Source: Mantis religiosa
Taxonomy: Eukaryota > Arthropoda > Insecta > Mantodea > Mantidae
Length of the DNA: 64,000 nucleotides
Assembly (NCBI GenBank): GCA_030765055.1
Contig: CM060954.1
Location: forward strand, 109,798,813 to 109,862,812
Direction of reading: 5' to 3'
Below are positions 34,797 to 45,643 of this stretch, one piece after another. The position numbers and the translations under genes were made by a program. Position 1 is the first letter of the stretch. Every line of letters begins with the position of its first letter. The notes beneath the pieces were generated by a model. The model saw nothing but the letters and a program-made list of their open reading frames with translations. It had not been told where the DNA came from and did not search any database.

Positions 34797-34985
34797 AAAC
34801 ACAGGTAATTCATAAACTATAATTATAGTTATAGATTTAAAAATATACACAACTTGAGAAAGCTCTTTTTCCAATTTTTATTTTGGCTACTGCATCATTA
34901 AAAAGGTTTTTAAAACATAATTTGCTTACCCTTACGTCTGCGCCAATCAGACCTGCATGTTGCGTGAGTGTACGAGAGAGAGGGA

Positions 34986-35227
34986 TCTTTTTTTTTAATT
35001 TACGTCCGCCCCAACTTTAAGTTTTATCGGACGGTGAATGAATTGGGTGAAATAATGCTCAAATGAGTCCAGGGTCCATGGAGCTTAGAGTTACCCGACA
35101 TTCGTCTGGAAGGATAAGGGAAAACCTCGGAAAAAACCTTATCTAGGTAATTCACCCTGACCGAGATTCGAAATCAGGACCTCTTGAACGTGAGACAGAC
35201 ATGCTACCATCTACGCTATCGAGGTGG
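34986..35227 (-). mobile_element. SINE A copy with exact 14-bp target-site duplication
   Basis: On the minus strand it starts GTCCACCTCGATAGCGTAG, has the B box region GATTTCGAATCTCGG, and ends in GACGTAAATTAAAAAAAAA. The 14-bp ACGAGAGAGAGGGA is present on both sides (34,972-34,985 and 35,228-35,241). This is the clearest target-site duplication of a single SINE in the window and defines the element's ends. Confidence 0.95.
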
Positions 35228-35486
35228 ACGAGAGAGAGGGAAATATAAAAGGAGTGGGGTAACAAGCTGGCAACGCTGAGTGTGATACAGCATCTGATTA
35301 GCTGGACTCCAGAACTCTTCCCATTTGAAACGCATAATAGTGACGCTAATGTGGTGTCCGGCCTGGTTGTGCGCTTGCGTGGGCGCCCATACATAATGCA
35401 GGAGAGAGGCAGGCAGTTGTGAGTGCCGTCCAATTGACGAGACAGTACGTGTGAAAGTATCCTGGCGTTCACATTGTAAAAATCCA

Positions 35487-35590
35487 CAGCTCAGAAACTT
35501 GAGGTTTTATGATTTCTGACTGCGGAAGGGGTTAAACCGGCCGATATTCATCGCCGGATGATGGCCGTATACGGGGGAGTTACACACACG
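35487..35590 (+). mobile_element. Mariner transposase N-terminal fragment
   Basis: The forward frame reads LTAEGVKPADIHRRMMAVYG at about 35,518-35,577, the first helix-turn-helix of a mariner transposase. No terminal repeats or other transposase parts are seen nearby. It may be a truncated insertion beside the family I element. Confidence 0.7.
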
Positions 35591-35599
35591 GACACACAT

Positions 35600-37370
35600 A
35601 TACACACGCAGAATCCGCGAGCCCGGAGTTTTTTCTAAGCTTTTCTATGATTTTTATTAATGAGATATCAAAACATTTCTTTCCAGTGAAATGTGTCGAA
35701 TTTTTTGGTATATGCAACATTTATATAACTTACACAAATAGTGAAAGTAAAATTTTACTAACATCTGCGCAATGCTCTGAGATTATTTAGCTCCAATCGC
35801 TCATGACCTTCCTAGAAGGCTCTTGGGATAAAATTTTCGAGACATGCTGTATTATGCATTTCTTGCCGGGGCGGTGGAATATACTTTCCAATGTACACAT
35901 TTACACATGTAGAGGCTTGTGGAATGGGAGGCGTTACGTAGCTTTTAGGAAATGTAGCTCACATGTACTGGCAACCAAACATCGTTCCTCTCCCAACCAA
36001 AATTCTCTTCATACGTATGGTATGTAGGAGATAAATAAAAGATGTGGCGAGGCTGCGGTAGAATTATTGCACCAGCGTACGGTTTCTTCGGCTGTCTCGT
36101 TATCAGCACTTGCGAAAAAGTTTTCCATACAGCAGCCTCTTTGCTGGGTTTTAATCCATACTGAGAAGACTGGTCTTTGTTGCAAGCTATATAACCCTTG
36201 CATTTGCAGAGAATACTAATCTTTTAACATTTTGCTTTGAAATAAATTAATGATTGTTGCATACTTTTTGGAGAGTATCTAGTCCTGCTTACCCTAAGGT
36301 CTAGTTTTGAATGGTGTAGTTGCCAGTAGTGTTTAAGGACACCTCCGAAATGATGGAACAACTTTAGCTCTGGTGTGACAATCGCTTATTCAGGGTTCGA
36401 CCATATTAGATAAAAGTTTATTCTTTTGTTTTCTTATCTGAAAAGAGCCACTATTCCTTTACCACTGTGTCACCGTAAAGTCTAACTACCCACAAGACAC
36501 AGGGTGGATGAAGAAAGTAAGAGGACAGCGCGGGTGACAAATTGGCATGCCTTTGCTACAACTAAGGCACTTCAGCTGCAACCCTCTCATTTACCTACGG
36601 GTCCTCTCGTTCAAGATTAAGAGCCCTACTACTGAAACAAATGAAAAATAAACATCTTGCTTATTGATCCTGAGTACCAGGATCATACCAGCATGGCTGA
36701 TAGGTCGGAATTCCGTAATGCAGGAATTCTGTACCTACCAACTTTCGCCTTTAGGCCATTGGTCTCTACCAGGTTTTGAAGCCACTACTTTAAGATTCAC
36801 AGGACAAATAAGCCACCCAAGCCAAAGTTGAGGTAAAGGGTTAAACGTTTCCATCCCCTAATCTACTCCTTAAATATGACATCAATGAAACGCATGCAAG
36901 TTTCGATACTTATATAGGACAGTAAAATGAACTGGTCGCCGTGGTCAATTTGTTAGTCCGCTCTGAGGCTTCGAACCCAAGCACCATATGTGGAATTTTT
37001 TGGTGGATGAAAAGGTATCTGGGCGCATTTTTCAAGGTCTTCCAGCTTCCCACATTTATTTGACAAAATGCTCCATCTCCCTTTGATAGATATCGAATCC
37101 AGGCACTCACTGTAAATTCATGGAGAGTGATATAAGTTTTATTTAGACATAGGTAGACTAAATAAGATGAACACTAATAAGAAATATGTCCAAGGAGGAC
37201 TCTAAATATTGGAAAATACTATTTTGTTATCAGAACATTAACAAAGTAGGAAATGATTCCTAGAGACTAAATGTATATGATAATTCGAAAGGTACACTTT
37301 AAGCATAATAAGGCAAGGATGGAGAAAGCATGTAGTTACACAGAAAAAAACGAAAGACGAACAAAGACGT
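35600..37370. other. Unassigned interval
   Basis: No coding region or repeat family recognised. A vaguely tRNA-like string near 36,940-36,985 is too weak to call. Confidence 0.3.
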
Positions 37371-37371
37371 A

Positions 37372-37443
37372 ACACCGTAGTTCAGTCCGTAGAACACCAG
37401 CCTGCTGTGCAAGAGGTCCCGGTTTCGATTCCCGACGGAGGTG
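37372..37443 (+). mobile_element. tRNA-Ala-like SINE head
   Basis: CACCGTAGTTCAGTCCGTAG, then CTGTGCAAGAGGTCCCGG and TTTCGATTCCCGACGG, resembles tRNA-Ala (TGC) with a shortened anticodon arm and complete A and B boxes. A T-rich tract follows directly (37,446-37,471), which could terminate pol III transcription. Confidence 0.6.
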
Positions 37444-37782
37444 CGGTTTTATTTATTTATTTTTTTTTTTACAACCAAGATGATTCTCCATCTCTCCCAG
37501 AATGAGAGTACGAATGTATGATAAAACATCCAAAGTACCAGGAACCCAACGTCTTCGAGTTAACACCATCGCCGAAAAGCGATATGTTCCAAAGGAGAAA
37601 GGTTGTCGATATGACAATTGCAGTTAAAGGTGGGGCATAAATAGAACACACAGAAGATGTAACATCGAGATACACACAAGCTACTACAAAGGCGAAAGGA
37701 ACAGGAATTTGTGTAAAGGACCAGAAGGAATCATTAATCTAATTCTTACAAGTGAATGTTTCTTGTCATGAGCCACATATCT

Positions 37783-37785
<3 letters not shown>

Positions 37786-37834
<49 letters not shown>
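37786..37834. repeat. (TA)n microsatellite
   Basis: About 48 bp of uninterrupted AT dinucleotides. Confidence 0.95.
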
Positions 37835-37835
<1 letters not shown>

Positions 37836-37992
37836 ACAGTGTACAATGAGTACACAGCTAGGTTCGACCATACCACAAAGATAACGTTATGAAGCTCAAA
37901 GTTGCAGGCGCTAAATATATTATATGTAACATAATTTATGTGCATTCAATTGTTCAATTCGGTATAACAGATGAAAACGAACATTCATTTAT

Positions 37993-38225
37993 GCCACAGT
38001 GGCGTAGATGGTAGCGTGTCTGCCTCACGTTCAAGAGGTCCCGAGTTCGAATCTCGGTCAGGGCGAGTTAACTGCATTAGGTTCTTCCACGGTTTTCCCT
38101 TATCCTGATAGTCGAATTCCAGGTAACTCTAAGCTCCATGGACTCTAGACTTATTTGAGCATCATTTTACCAATTTCATTCATCGTCCGATATAACTTAA
38201 CATTGGAGGATGTATTTATATTCAT
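37993..38225 (+). mobile_element. SINE A copy
   Basis: GTGGCGTAGATGGTAGCGTG, TCTGCCTCACGTTCAAGAGG, B box GAGTTCGAATCTCGG, body CTCCATGGACTCTAGACTT and end AACATTGGAGGATGTATTT. The first few bases of the head are altered. Confidence 0.9.
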
Positions 38226-38364
38226 TTATGAGCTGTTAAAGAGTTAAAATAAGAAGTAAACGTACGCAATATTATAATGTAATGCACTGCAGCTATATTT
38301 AATAAAACATTTATCTACCCTTTGCCTTTTCTATGGGAGGTATTTAACATCTTTTTGCCTCGTT

Positions 38365-38560
38365 GGCATATCTATCGGAGGGTGAATGAACGAACTGGGC
38401 GAGATGTTGCTCATATGAGCTGAGATTTTCTAAAGCTTAGGGCTATCCAACTTTCATCGTCTCAGGATAGTGGAAAACCGCTGCAAACCTTTATCTGCAT
38501 AACACTCCCACACGGGACATTGAATGTGAGGCAGACATGTTACCTCTGAGCTACAGATTT
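38365..38560 (-). mobile_element. SINE A copy, degraded
   Basis: Antisense order of SINE A is retained (GGTGAATGAACG, TTGCTCATATGAGCT, TCGTCTCAGGATAG, GAATGTGAGGCAGACATG), with small deletions and no intact B box. It is older than its neighbours at 37,993 and 38,726. Confidence 0.8.
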
Positions 38561-38725
38561 GGAGGACCGTCCTCGTCATAAAAATTTGATTGTGATAATA
38601 ACTTACGGGTAGCGTTTTTCTTCTCCACTAAATGATTCGCTTTCTTTTACGCACTTTGTTATACTCTGAGAGCGTATAAATAAATAAAGTAACAAAAATA
38701 TACTGTTTAACAGTAAAGTAATAGC

Positions 38726-38955
38726 CCGCCTAGGTGGCGTAGATGGTAGCGTGTCTGCCTTACGTTCAACAGGTCTTGAGTTCGAATGTCGGGCAGGGTG
38801 AGTTATCTGGATAAGGTTTCCTTCCGGGGTTTTCCGTTATCCTGAAAGACGAATGACGGGTACGTCTAGGATCTTGGGCTCATTTATGCATCACTTCACT
38901 CATTTCATTCATTAATCGATATGACTTAACGTAGGAGGAGGTAAATTAAAAAAAT
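38726..38955 (+). mobile_element. SINE A copy
   Basis: GCCCGCCTAGGTGGCGTAGA, B box GAGTTCGAATGTCGG, TATCCTGAAAGACGAATGAC, ending GTAGGAGGAGGTAAATT and an A-rich tail. With the two previous entries this makes three SINE A copies within 1 kb, in both orientations. Confidence 0.9.
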
Positions 38956-41248
38956 AAAGTGATATAATTTGCATTACGAAGAACGACAGTGTGTAAATAC
39001 GTAATAATCGAATTCTACCTTTTACATTTGAGCTGTTTGCTTTTGACTATACAATTGTATATAGTTAATGTGTTTAAATTTTGTAGCTGTTTATATGTTG
39101 ACACCAGAATATTTATCTTTTTTCCCTTTTTACACACAAGAAAGACACCCACACCAATTCAGTCCATAGTCATTTAACACTCCTGTTATGGAGAATTTAG
39201 ACTCCTTAGGCTTACAAGAAAGGACCTTTACGACAAATAAACTAATGTATAAATCTTTGCTTAAAACACACCTCTAGGCAATCCACACCAGTTATTTGAA
39301 GTACCCACCTTTCAGAACCAAACACACGTGTGTGTATACCGTTTAGAACCCGTTATCATACCAAATGTATAATAACTTGCATGAAATTATTCCTTTTATG
39401 AAACAGGAATAAGAAAATGTCCTGACCATTGTTGTGTTTCTTTAATATCGTGTTAGGATGAAAGTAAATGCACCAAAAATTTGTTTTAATTTGGTTTCTA
39501 AAGCTAATACATTTTGATGTTCTGCTACCTATGTAGCCCAAATAATTTTGTCGTATAATTAATCCCATATTCTTCTTCCACCCCACATAAATTAAGGCAT
39601 GTACATGTATTGTACATGCTTTTTGTAGCCCTGGCAGACGCTAATGATATGCGTAAGTGACCCGTTCAATTTGTTATATTCGTGAGACAGCATGAGTTTC
39701 GTTACTTTACCGCATATAAAGTGAAAAAGACCTGCTCTGTGGAGTTATGCAGTCACGTACTTTAACCTCCCCTGACTGTGACAGATCCAGACACATGCCA
39801 GTGCAAAAACATCTCCACGGAAACAAGACACCCCACGCCTCGCTCATTATGAGCATACGAGGTTTGCCTTTTCCTGCCCGGTAAATGGCACTAAGCTCAT
39901 GTACTTGCCTCATCAAGGGAGGAATTAGCAGTAATACAAGAATACTCCTTTTACGACTGTTTTGAATATTCAACTTTCCTCTTCCACAAACAGCTGGTGA
40001 TAGCATCAGCATGCAAGAAGTTGCCTCAGGGATCCTTGGTTCTCAACATTGTTTAATTTCACTACTTCTGTATAACCACATGCATAGTAGGTAGAGAATT
40101 TACTACATTTATCCAAAATATTCTGTACAGAGATTTCAATGAGGTCTCCAGAAAATAAAAAATATTTGGAGCAATGTGAGCATATGTAACTGTTAACGGC
40201 ATAACCTATAAACGAAATTTGGCATTTCTGTTTACGATTTTTGGAGAGTATGAGAGGAGCATATAAAAAAACCACCAAGGAAAAATTAGAAAATGTACAT
40301 TTTCTCAAAAATGGCTCTATGTAATTTTAATTAAAATATTACATGTTTAAGAAAGATTCATGACAAATGAAATGCATATCTTGAAGTTTCTGTGAATAGA
40401 TCCTGAAGTCCTCTTTATTTAAAAAAATTGGCTATTACCCAAGATACACAAATTAGGAAAATCTTTTACATATGTTCAAGATCTTCTCGAGATTCGTCCC
40501 TTCTTCTTTTCTTTTTATGCTTCAAAGAAGAGAAACTAAATTTACTGTACAACATTGTATGTTTTCTAGAAGTGTGCTTCTTAATGTCCTTATTTACTTC
40601 ATTATTTACATTTCCGTGTGATACTTCAGCAAACGTAGAAAAAAGAGAAGCCAGATCGAGATACTAAATTAACTGAAATCATTAACGAATTTGCAACATA
40701 TTATCAGTCAACTAAATCTTGTTTTACGGAACATAGAATGAGTTTTTCATTTAAAAGGCCTCAGAGGTACATTGTTTTTAGTAACGCGGCCGTGGATGAG
40801 TAAATATGTAGTAAAATTCCTGTTTTGGCATTTTGTCTAGCAAGAATCTTCAGATATTTAAGAAATTAATTTTGTTATTTGGATATTATTTTTACATTCG
40901 ATCAGGAAATGTTACAATTCGCGTTATCATTGCTTGGGTGTTGCCACTATGTGCCTATTTAAATGAGATTAGCCAGAGACAAATCCGTATGTACTATATA
41001 AGGATTTGTATGTTGTACATAATGATCTAAATAGATGTGAATTTACGAATGTGTCATGTCATTTTTTTCTTTCTCTGAGCTACCGCTTTCAATGCCTTTC
41101 AGCTGTGCGTATCTTATCTATGACTTGTTTGGATGCCCGGATAGGGTCGGTCGCCGGACAGTATGAACTTCCTAGCCCTTCTCATTATAACCCTGCTTCT
41201 CGAAAGATTACCATGGATTTATCTTTGTTAATAGATAACTCACTGGTT
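38956..41248. other. Unassigned interval
   Basis: No gene or known repeat recognised. A 9-bp-arm palindrome (GCATGTACA ... TGTACATGC) lies at about 39,598-39,620. Minus-strand frames at 39,707-40,308 show no known motif. Confidence 0.3.
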
Positions 41249-41440
41249 ATTCCACGTGGAGTGAACATCTATCTGTCATTAGTGACTCCTGTGAATTCTA
41301 GGCTGAAGTGATGCGTTCATCGGTGCTTAGCACAGATCTGAGAATTGCGGCATTTCCCCTCTCACTCTTACAAGAATAATCAGCGCCTTATCTGAGAGGT
41401 TTCTATCAACAAAGATAAAGTCATGGTATCATTTCGAGAA
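41249..41440. repeat. Dispersed repeat H, copy 2
   Basis: Same orientation and extent as 8,937-9,128. Both copies lose similarity at comparable points, suggesting a defined element about 190 bp long or a shared fragment of a larger one. Confidence 0.8.
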
Positions 41441-41730
41441 GCGGAATTATACAAGCTCAGAGGAAAAATGAGCATTTGACACTCTAGGAAGATGGGGACT
41501 AATTGTATTAAGATGGAATGGGGTTTTAGCCGATTTTAACATCTTTATATAAAAATACACAGTATACAAATAATACAGTATATTTAAGGATAGGTTCCCC
41601 ATTGGGAGAGAACTTCAGCTTGGAGCTGTTGTTCCTTTAAGGAATCTCAGAAGTTGACAATAAACATATGAACACATTCAAAAATTGAAGTAACCTGCGA
41701 ATTAAACTCAAAGAAGAATTGGTATATCAC

Positions 41731-42781
41731 AATATTGTGACGTTAATACTTTGATACACTTCTGAATAGACCAAAATTGGTAAAAGTTGTGTACTTGGAA
41801 GTTGGAATAATATTGGTACACGCGACATCTGGTCGCGCAGGTTTGGACTGTTAGGCGGAGGTCGAAAGCCTTGCTGACATAGCTGACGAAGCAGTGAGTC
41901 AGTCGCTGCTTCGGCAGAGTTTCTGCATTTAAATCCCAGGGTTTTGGCCCAGGCGGGAGTAGTCTCACACGTGCTACCGGAATCTGCGTCGCCCGATTTT
42001 CTGATGGACACGCCTATAATCTTCAAGAATGAACATCAAAAAGCAAGGAGCATGATGATGATTTATATAAGGGCGCTCAAATACGGCGGTCATCAGCGCC
42101 CTTTAAAAAACTAGTCATGGCAAAAGCCAGATATAAAACTTTCCTAAAACTATACAAGTGTAACAAAACCTATTAAAAATACACGTACATAAAAAACATC
42201 AATCAAAACCTACTAAAAATTTCGTTCACTAAATCCTAAAGTCTAAACTAGGCAAGAATCTAAAAACCTTCTCCACGGGTCTCCACGCACGGCCTACACG
42301 TCGGTGGGCCTGTTGACCGTCTCCCTCAAACACAAAGAGGAGCCCACACGAGGGAGACTGTTGGCTCGGGACCCCGGGTGCGCCATACCCGTACCTACCG
42401 AAGTAGGCCTCTCGGGGGAAGCAAGGACCAGGAACCTTAGGCCAGGTAAAAGCCACAGTTGTCCGCATATAGATAATTTCTTTTGGTTTAGCATAGATTG
42501 TAGAATAAACGCTATTTATCCGGAACTACATGTCAATTTTTAACTTAAGCCAACCCTGCCTGGTAACCCAGACCTTGGTAGGAACATCTCCCTCCTGAGC
42601 TACGTTAGTAACCTTAAATGGGAAAGTGTAATTTACCTGCCAGTTGGCGCAACCGTGAACGTTATATCTAAACCTAGGTGACCGGATGTCGCGTTTACCT
42701 CTATTATTCCATCTTCCAAGTATAAATTGTTTTCCAATTTTGTCTTTTCCAAAGTGTATCAAAATAATAACGTCACAATAT
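41731..42781 (-). mobile_element. DNA transposon E with about 100-bp inverted termini, split by a LINE
   Basis: The left end AATATTGTGACGTTAATACT and the right end, reverse-complemented (ATATTGTGACGTTATTATTT), begin inverted repeats that stay alignable for about 100 bp (TTGATACACT, ACTTGGAAG, GGAATAAT, CGCGACATC, TGGTC). Positions 42,043-42,415 are a nested LINE end. Without it the element is about 670 bp. A related copy is at 46.25 kb. The target-site duplication and transposase type are not evident. A composite of two inverted repeats is possible. Confidence 0.75.
42043..42415 (-). mobile_element. 5'-truncated LINE end inserted in transposon E
   Basis: On the minus strand it reads GDGQQAHRRVGRAWRPVEK and VFRFLPSLDFRI before a stop, then a 3' untranslated region ending in the hairpin GGGCGCTGATGACC...GAGCGCCC and ATCATCATC. 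The flanking 12 bp AAGCAAGGAGCA (left) and AAGCAAGGACCA (right) differ at one base and look like a target-site duplication. Its C-terminus matches that of the LINE at 24.5-25.7 kb, so they are one family. Confidence 0.85.
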
Positions 42782-42944
42782 GGATTCACTTCATTCTTTT
42801 CCGGGTAATCTCTGTTTTTCTGTATTGTGAATTTATTTTATTTCATTGTTCCATTTATATCCTGCCTTCAGTGGTCATATTACCTATAGGCAATATAGCA
42901 TTAACCGGTATAGAATTAGCTTTATTAGTTTTTAGTTTATTAGA

Positions 42945-42978
42945 TCACACACACACACGCGCGCGCGCACACACACAT
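42945..42978. repeat. (CA)n(CG)n(CA)n simple repeat
   Basis: Alternating CA, CG and CA dinucleotides, about 34 bp, shortly before a minus-strand tRNA-like head. Confidence 0.9.
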
Positions 42979-43005
42979 ATCTGCATTCTCGTTCATACTC
43001 TTAGA

Positions 43006-43088
43006 ATTTCACCTCCCACTAGTGGGAATCAAACACGTGACTCCTTGGCCCGCAGACCGGAGGTTACGACTGAGCTACGGAGCCAACC
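43006..43088 (-). mobile_element. tRNA-like SINE head
   Basis: On the minus strand: GGCTCCGTAGCTCAGTCGTA (A-box region), then GTCACGTGTTTGATTCCCAC (B-box region). Spacing fits a tRNA. Its position beside a CA/CG dinucleotide tract mirrors the 5.5-kb element. The family is not assigned. Confidence 0.5.
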
Positions 43089-44497
43089 AGCTATTAGAAT
43101 GTACTTCGCTTCATTCATTTATTTATATTGTTTTAAATGGAAAGATTTGAATAGAGTATAATGCATAAGTTGAAATGAAACTATCCTTCTGGTTTTTACA
43201 GCTTGAAGAACGGAGTGAAAGAAAACGAGAAAGGAAACTACATGAACTACAGTTAATATAAGAATACGAACTGTAAACGACAATCATTTCATAGGTGGAC
43301 CATTTAACTGTGATAAATGTGATGGTTTCCACTAACAGTTCATTAAAAATAAGTGATTACTTCACAGTTTAGAAGCGTTCGTTTTGCACGAATCATTCAC
43401 TAACTACTATCAACGGCACTCTCCTTCCTTTTCTTCTATCCGCTTCATTTATCTGCTTCTGTTTTTTACCTCTTGTTCAGTTTCCACCAACGTCTCAATC
43501 AGGTTTTCTCCCATTTCGTTTTTGCTCGTTTTGCCCTCTTTTTTCTGTCTACCAATCGGCCATTTTACCGAGAATTCCATTCATCTTCTGCAAAACCGCA
43601 ATTTCCCCACGAAGGAATGAGTAGAGGATCTCCAACACACACTCCGATTGAGAGCACAGGGAAAAAGTTCCCTTCCTTCACATCGCTAATTAGTTCTGTC
43701 GCTTTAACGTGAGTAGGGATTCATCTGTTCTCTGCCTGCATCCTTTGGGATACTTTTGCCTTTATTTTATCTTTTTTTTTTTCTGACGTTTCGCTAAGCT
43801 TCTTGCGGCTTGAAAATTTAATTAGATGTAAAAATAATGATATTATTACTCGCACAATAGCCTTTTGATTCTCTGAGAATCTCAGAAGAATTGCTTCATA
43901 AACTTGAGAGTAATGAAGTTCGTAAACCAAGTGGGCATGATATCTTTCATTTTAATTTGAAATAAAATTCTTTATATCCCACTTGAGGCAAAGGGAGCGC
44001 AAATTCACTAAGCATTCTAAATAATTGAAGTACTGTGCTTACAAATATCGTTTCAACTAATTAACCTCTTAAATAACTCATTACACTGCCAGGATTGAGT
44101 TGTAATTATGAAATAAATTAATCGCCATCCGTCCTATATATTAATAATTAATCTAAAAGAGCAGAAAGGAAGGATATTTTGTCATGTCTAAGTAAATTAC
44201 ACTTTATCGTGCAGAACTGATATTCTAAATTTTAAAAACAAGAGATATGATAAAAGGAGTGAGTTAAGAATACAGAATGTACGAAATATTTCAGGAACGT
44301 CCTCCTAACACTAAAGCTATAAAAAAGTTGCATACAAATATTTGAAGGAAATTCCTTTGTTAGAGGATTATTAAAATATTTGTTCTTTCTTTTACAACAA
44401 CAACAACAACAATAAATTACATGAAATTCATGTATGCTGATTCCATAATTTTTTGCTCACTTTTGTGTTAGAGCAACGCAGGCAGAATAAAATGCAC
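43089..44497. other. Unassigned interval
   Basis: No gene or repeat recognised. The frames at 43,384-43,712 are low-complexity, pyrimidine-rich and overlap each other. Confidence 0.3.
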
Positions 44498-44741
44498 TAA
44501 TGCCCGATTTCGCCAACAGATGTTTAAATCAACGTTAACAAATGTAACGTAACAATTGTTACAGCGCTAAAACTAATGTTAAATTTCTCGCATTTCACCA
44601 ACCTCTGTTCTAAAAATGTTAACAAACCTGTGTTAACGCCACCAAACTTGTCAATATCACAGCTACCGAAGGCTATGGATGAATCGTATTATTTTCTGAG
44701 CGTACTGCGATGCGCTTTTGTTTTCATTTTCGTCTGCACAA

Positions 44742-44967
44742 ATGGCGGATGAACAAAATCATAAATAAAGCCGTGAAACAAATTTCTCATCGACGGAGAA
44801 AGAATTGTTACTTAAAATGGTGACGAAGTGTAAGGATATCGTGGAAAATAAGAACACTGGTGCGGTGAATGTAAAAGAAAGAGATGTCCGGGAAAATATT
44901 GGAAACGAATTTAATTCAAAAGCATGTGTCACTACTGCAAGCACCAAACAACTTGTCATTATTACGT
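44742..44967 (+). pseudogene. Myb/SANT-like DNA-binding protein remnant
   Basis: ATG at 44,742 (MADEQNHK, stop), then in the same frame NFSSTEKELLLKMVTKCKDI, VENKNTGAVNVKERDV, ENIGNEFNSKACVTT and STKQL. This pattern is that of the small Myb/SANT-like protein encoded by PIF/Harbinger elements, which helps the transposase bind DNA. It has one internal stop and an early end. Confidence 0.75.
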
Positions 44968-45292
44968 AAATTTAAAACGAGATGCGCCTTAAACGTTTCA
45001 AGACGGTAGGTGGACAGTGTATGATCCACATAACTCACAGAATTATAAAATCGTAAAGTTATTAATACTTGAAGCAAAGGCGAGATCGTCATATCCCTTT
45101 CGATGCATGTTCCAACTCAGTATTACGTAAATTTAAAATGAGATTCGAAGAGGGACAAGTGGCTTGAACGTTTCAAGACTGGAGGTGAACAATGTATTAT
45201 TCACATAATTCACTGAATTATAAAATCGCAAGGTTATTAATACTTGAAGCAAAGGCGAGATCGTCATATTCCTTTCGATGCATGTTCTATCA
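44961..45292. repeat. Internal tandem duplication in the Harbinger element
   Basis: About 44,961-45,114 and 45,122-45,292 share ATTACGTAAATTTAAAA, CGTTTCAAGAC, AATTATAAAATCG, TTATTAATACTTGAAGCAAA and GGCGAGATCGTCATAT in order. The second copy is longer by a short insert (GAAGAGGGACAAG), which looks like the original coding continuation of the Myb-like protein. Confidence 0.85.
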
Positions 45293-45299
45293 TCTCTTG

Positions 45300-45480
45300 T
45301 ACTTCCGCAGCATCCTTCATAGTAACATGTTTCGACAGTCTATACCTTCGTAAAACAATTTTCTTCGGATAGTTCCTCAAAATCGTATCTCCTCATAGGC
45401 CGTACTCTATTACGAATGCCGTTTAGACGGTCATAAATATAGCAAATCGACATCAACAGCTGAGTTCATGCTCGCCATCT
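45300..45480 (-). pseudogene. Possible Harbinger transposase N-terminal scrap
   Basis: Minus-strand frames give MASMNSAVDVD at the start and NYPKKIVLRRYRLSKHVTMK further on, resembling the N-terminal segment of Harbinger transposases (basic, RYRLSK-like). Short and frame-shifted, so the call leans on the element context. Confidence 0.45.
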
Positions 45481-45643
45481 TGACTATTTACAATTAAGGA
45501 CTTAACATCGGAAATTCGGCTTGTTAGTTTAACATGAGGTTCAACACGAGTGTTACGCTAACACTTATTGGTGAAATGCAATTTTTGTTTTAACTATTGC
45601 TAAACTCGTGTTAAGTCTTAACATTTGTTGGTGAAATGGGGTA

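Larger units (their letters stand above)
33452..35337 (+). mobile_element. TA-flanked DNA transposon, family I, with transposase remnant
   Basis: Flanked by TA (33,450-33,451 and 35,338-35,339). The ends are TTATGTGCTTCAAATGGG and, reverse-complemented from the right, TTATGCGTTTCAAATGGG. The interior holds a shortened transposase at 34,251-34,796 and a nested SINE A at 34,986-35,227. Removing the SINE and its duplicated target leaves about 1.63 kb. The element at 9.2 kb is an inverted relative. Confidence 0.9.
44501..45643. mobile_element. PIF/Harbinger-like transposon, degraded
   Basis: The ends are inverted repeats: TGCCCGATTTCGCCAACAGA on the left and, reverse-complemented from the right, TACCCCATTTCACCAACAAA. 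The flanks TAA and TAG approximate the 3-bp target site of this superfamily. Inside are a Myb/SANT-like frame on the plus strand and a probable transposase N-terminal scrap on the minus strand, the two-gene convergent layout of PIF/Harbinger. A 160-180-bp internal duplication is also present. Most of the transposase is deleted. Confidence 0.75.

Noticed and set aside
42304..42543. Open frame ending across the nested LINE and transposon E on the plus strand
   Set aside because: It crosses an insertion junction and is antisense to the LINE reading that has recognisable sequence.
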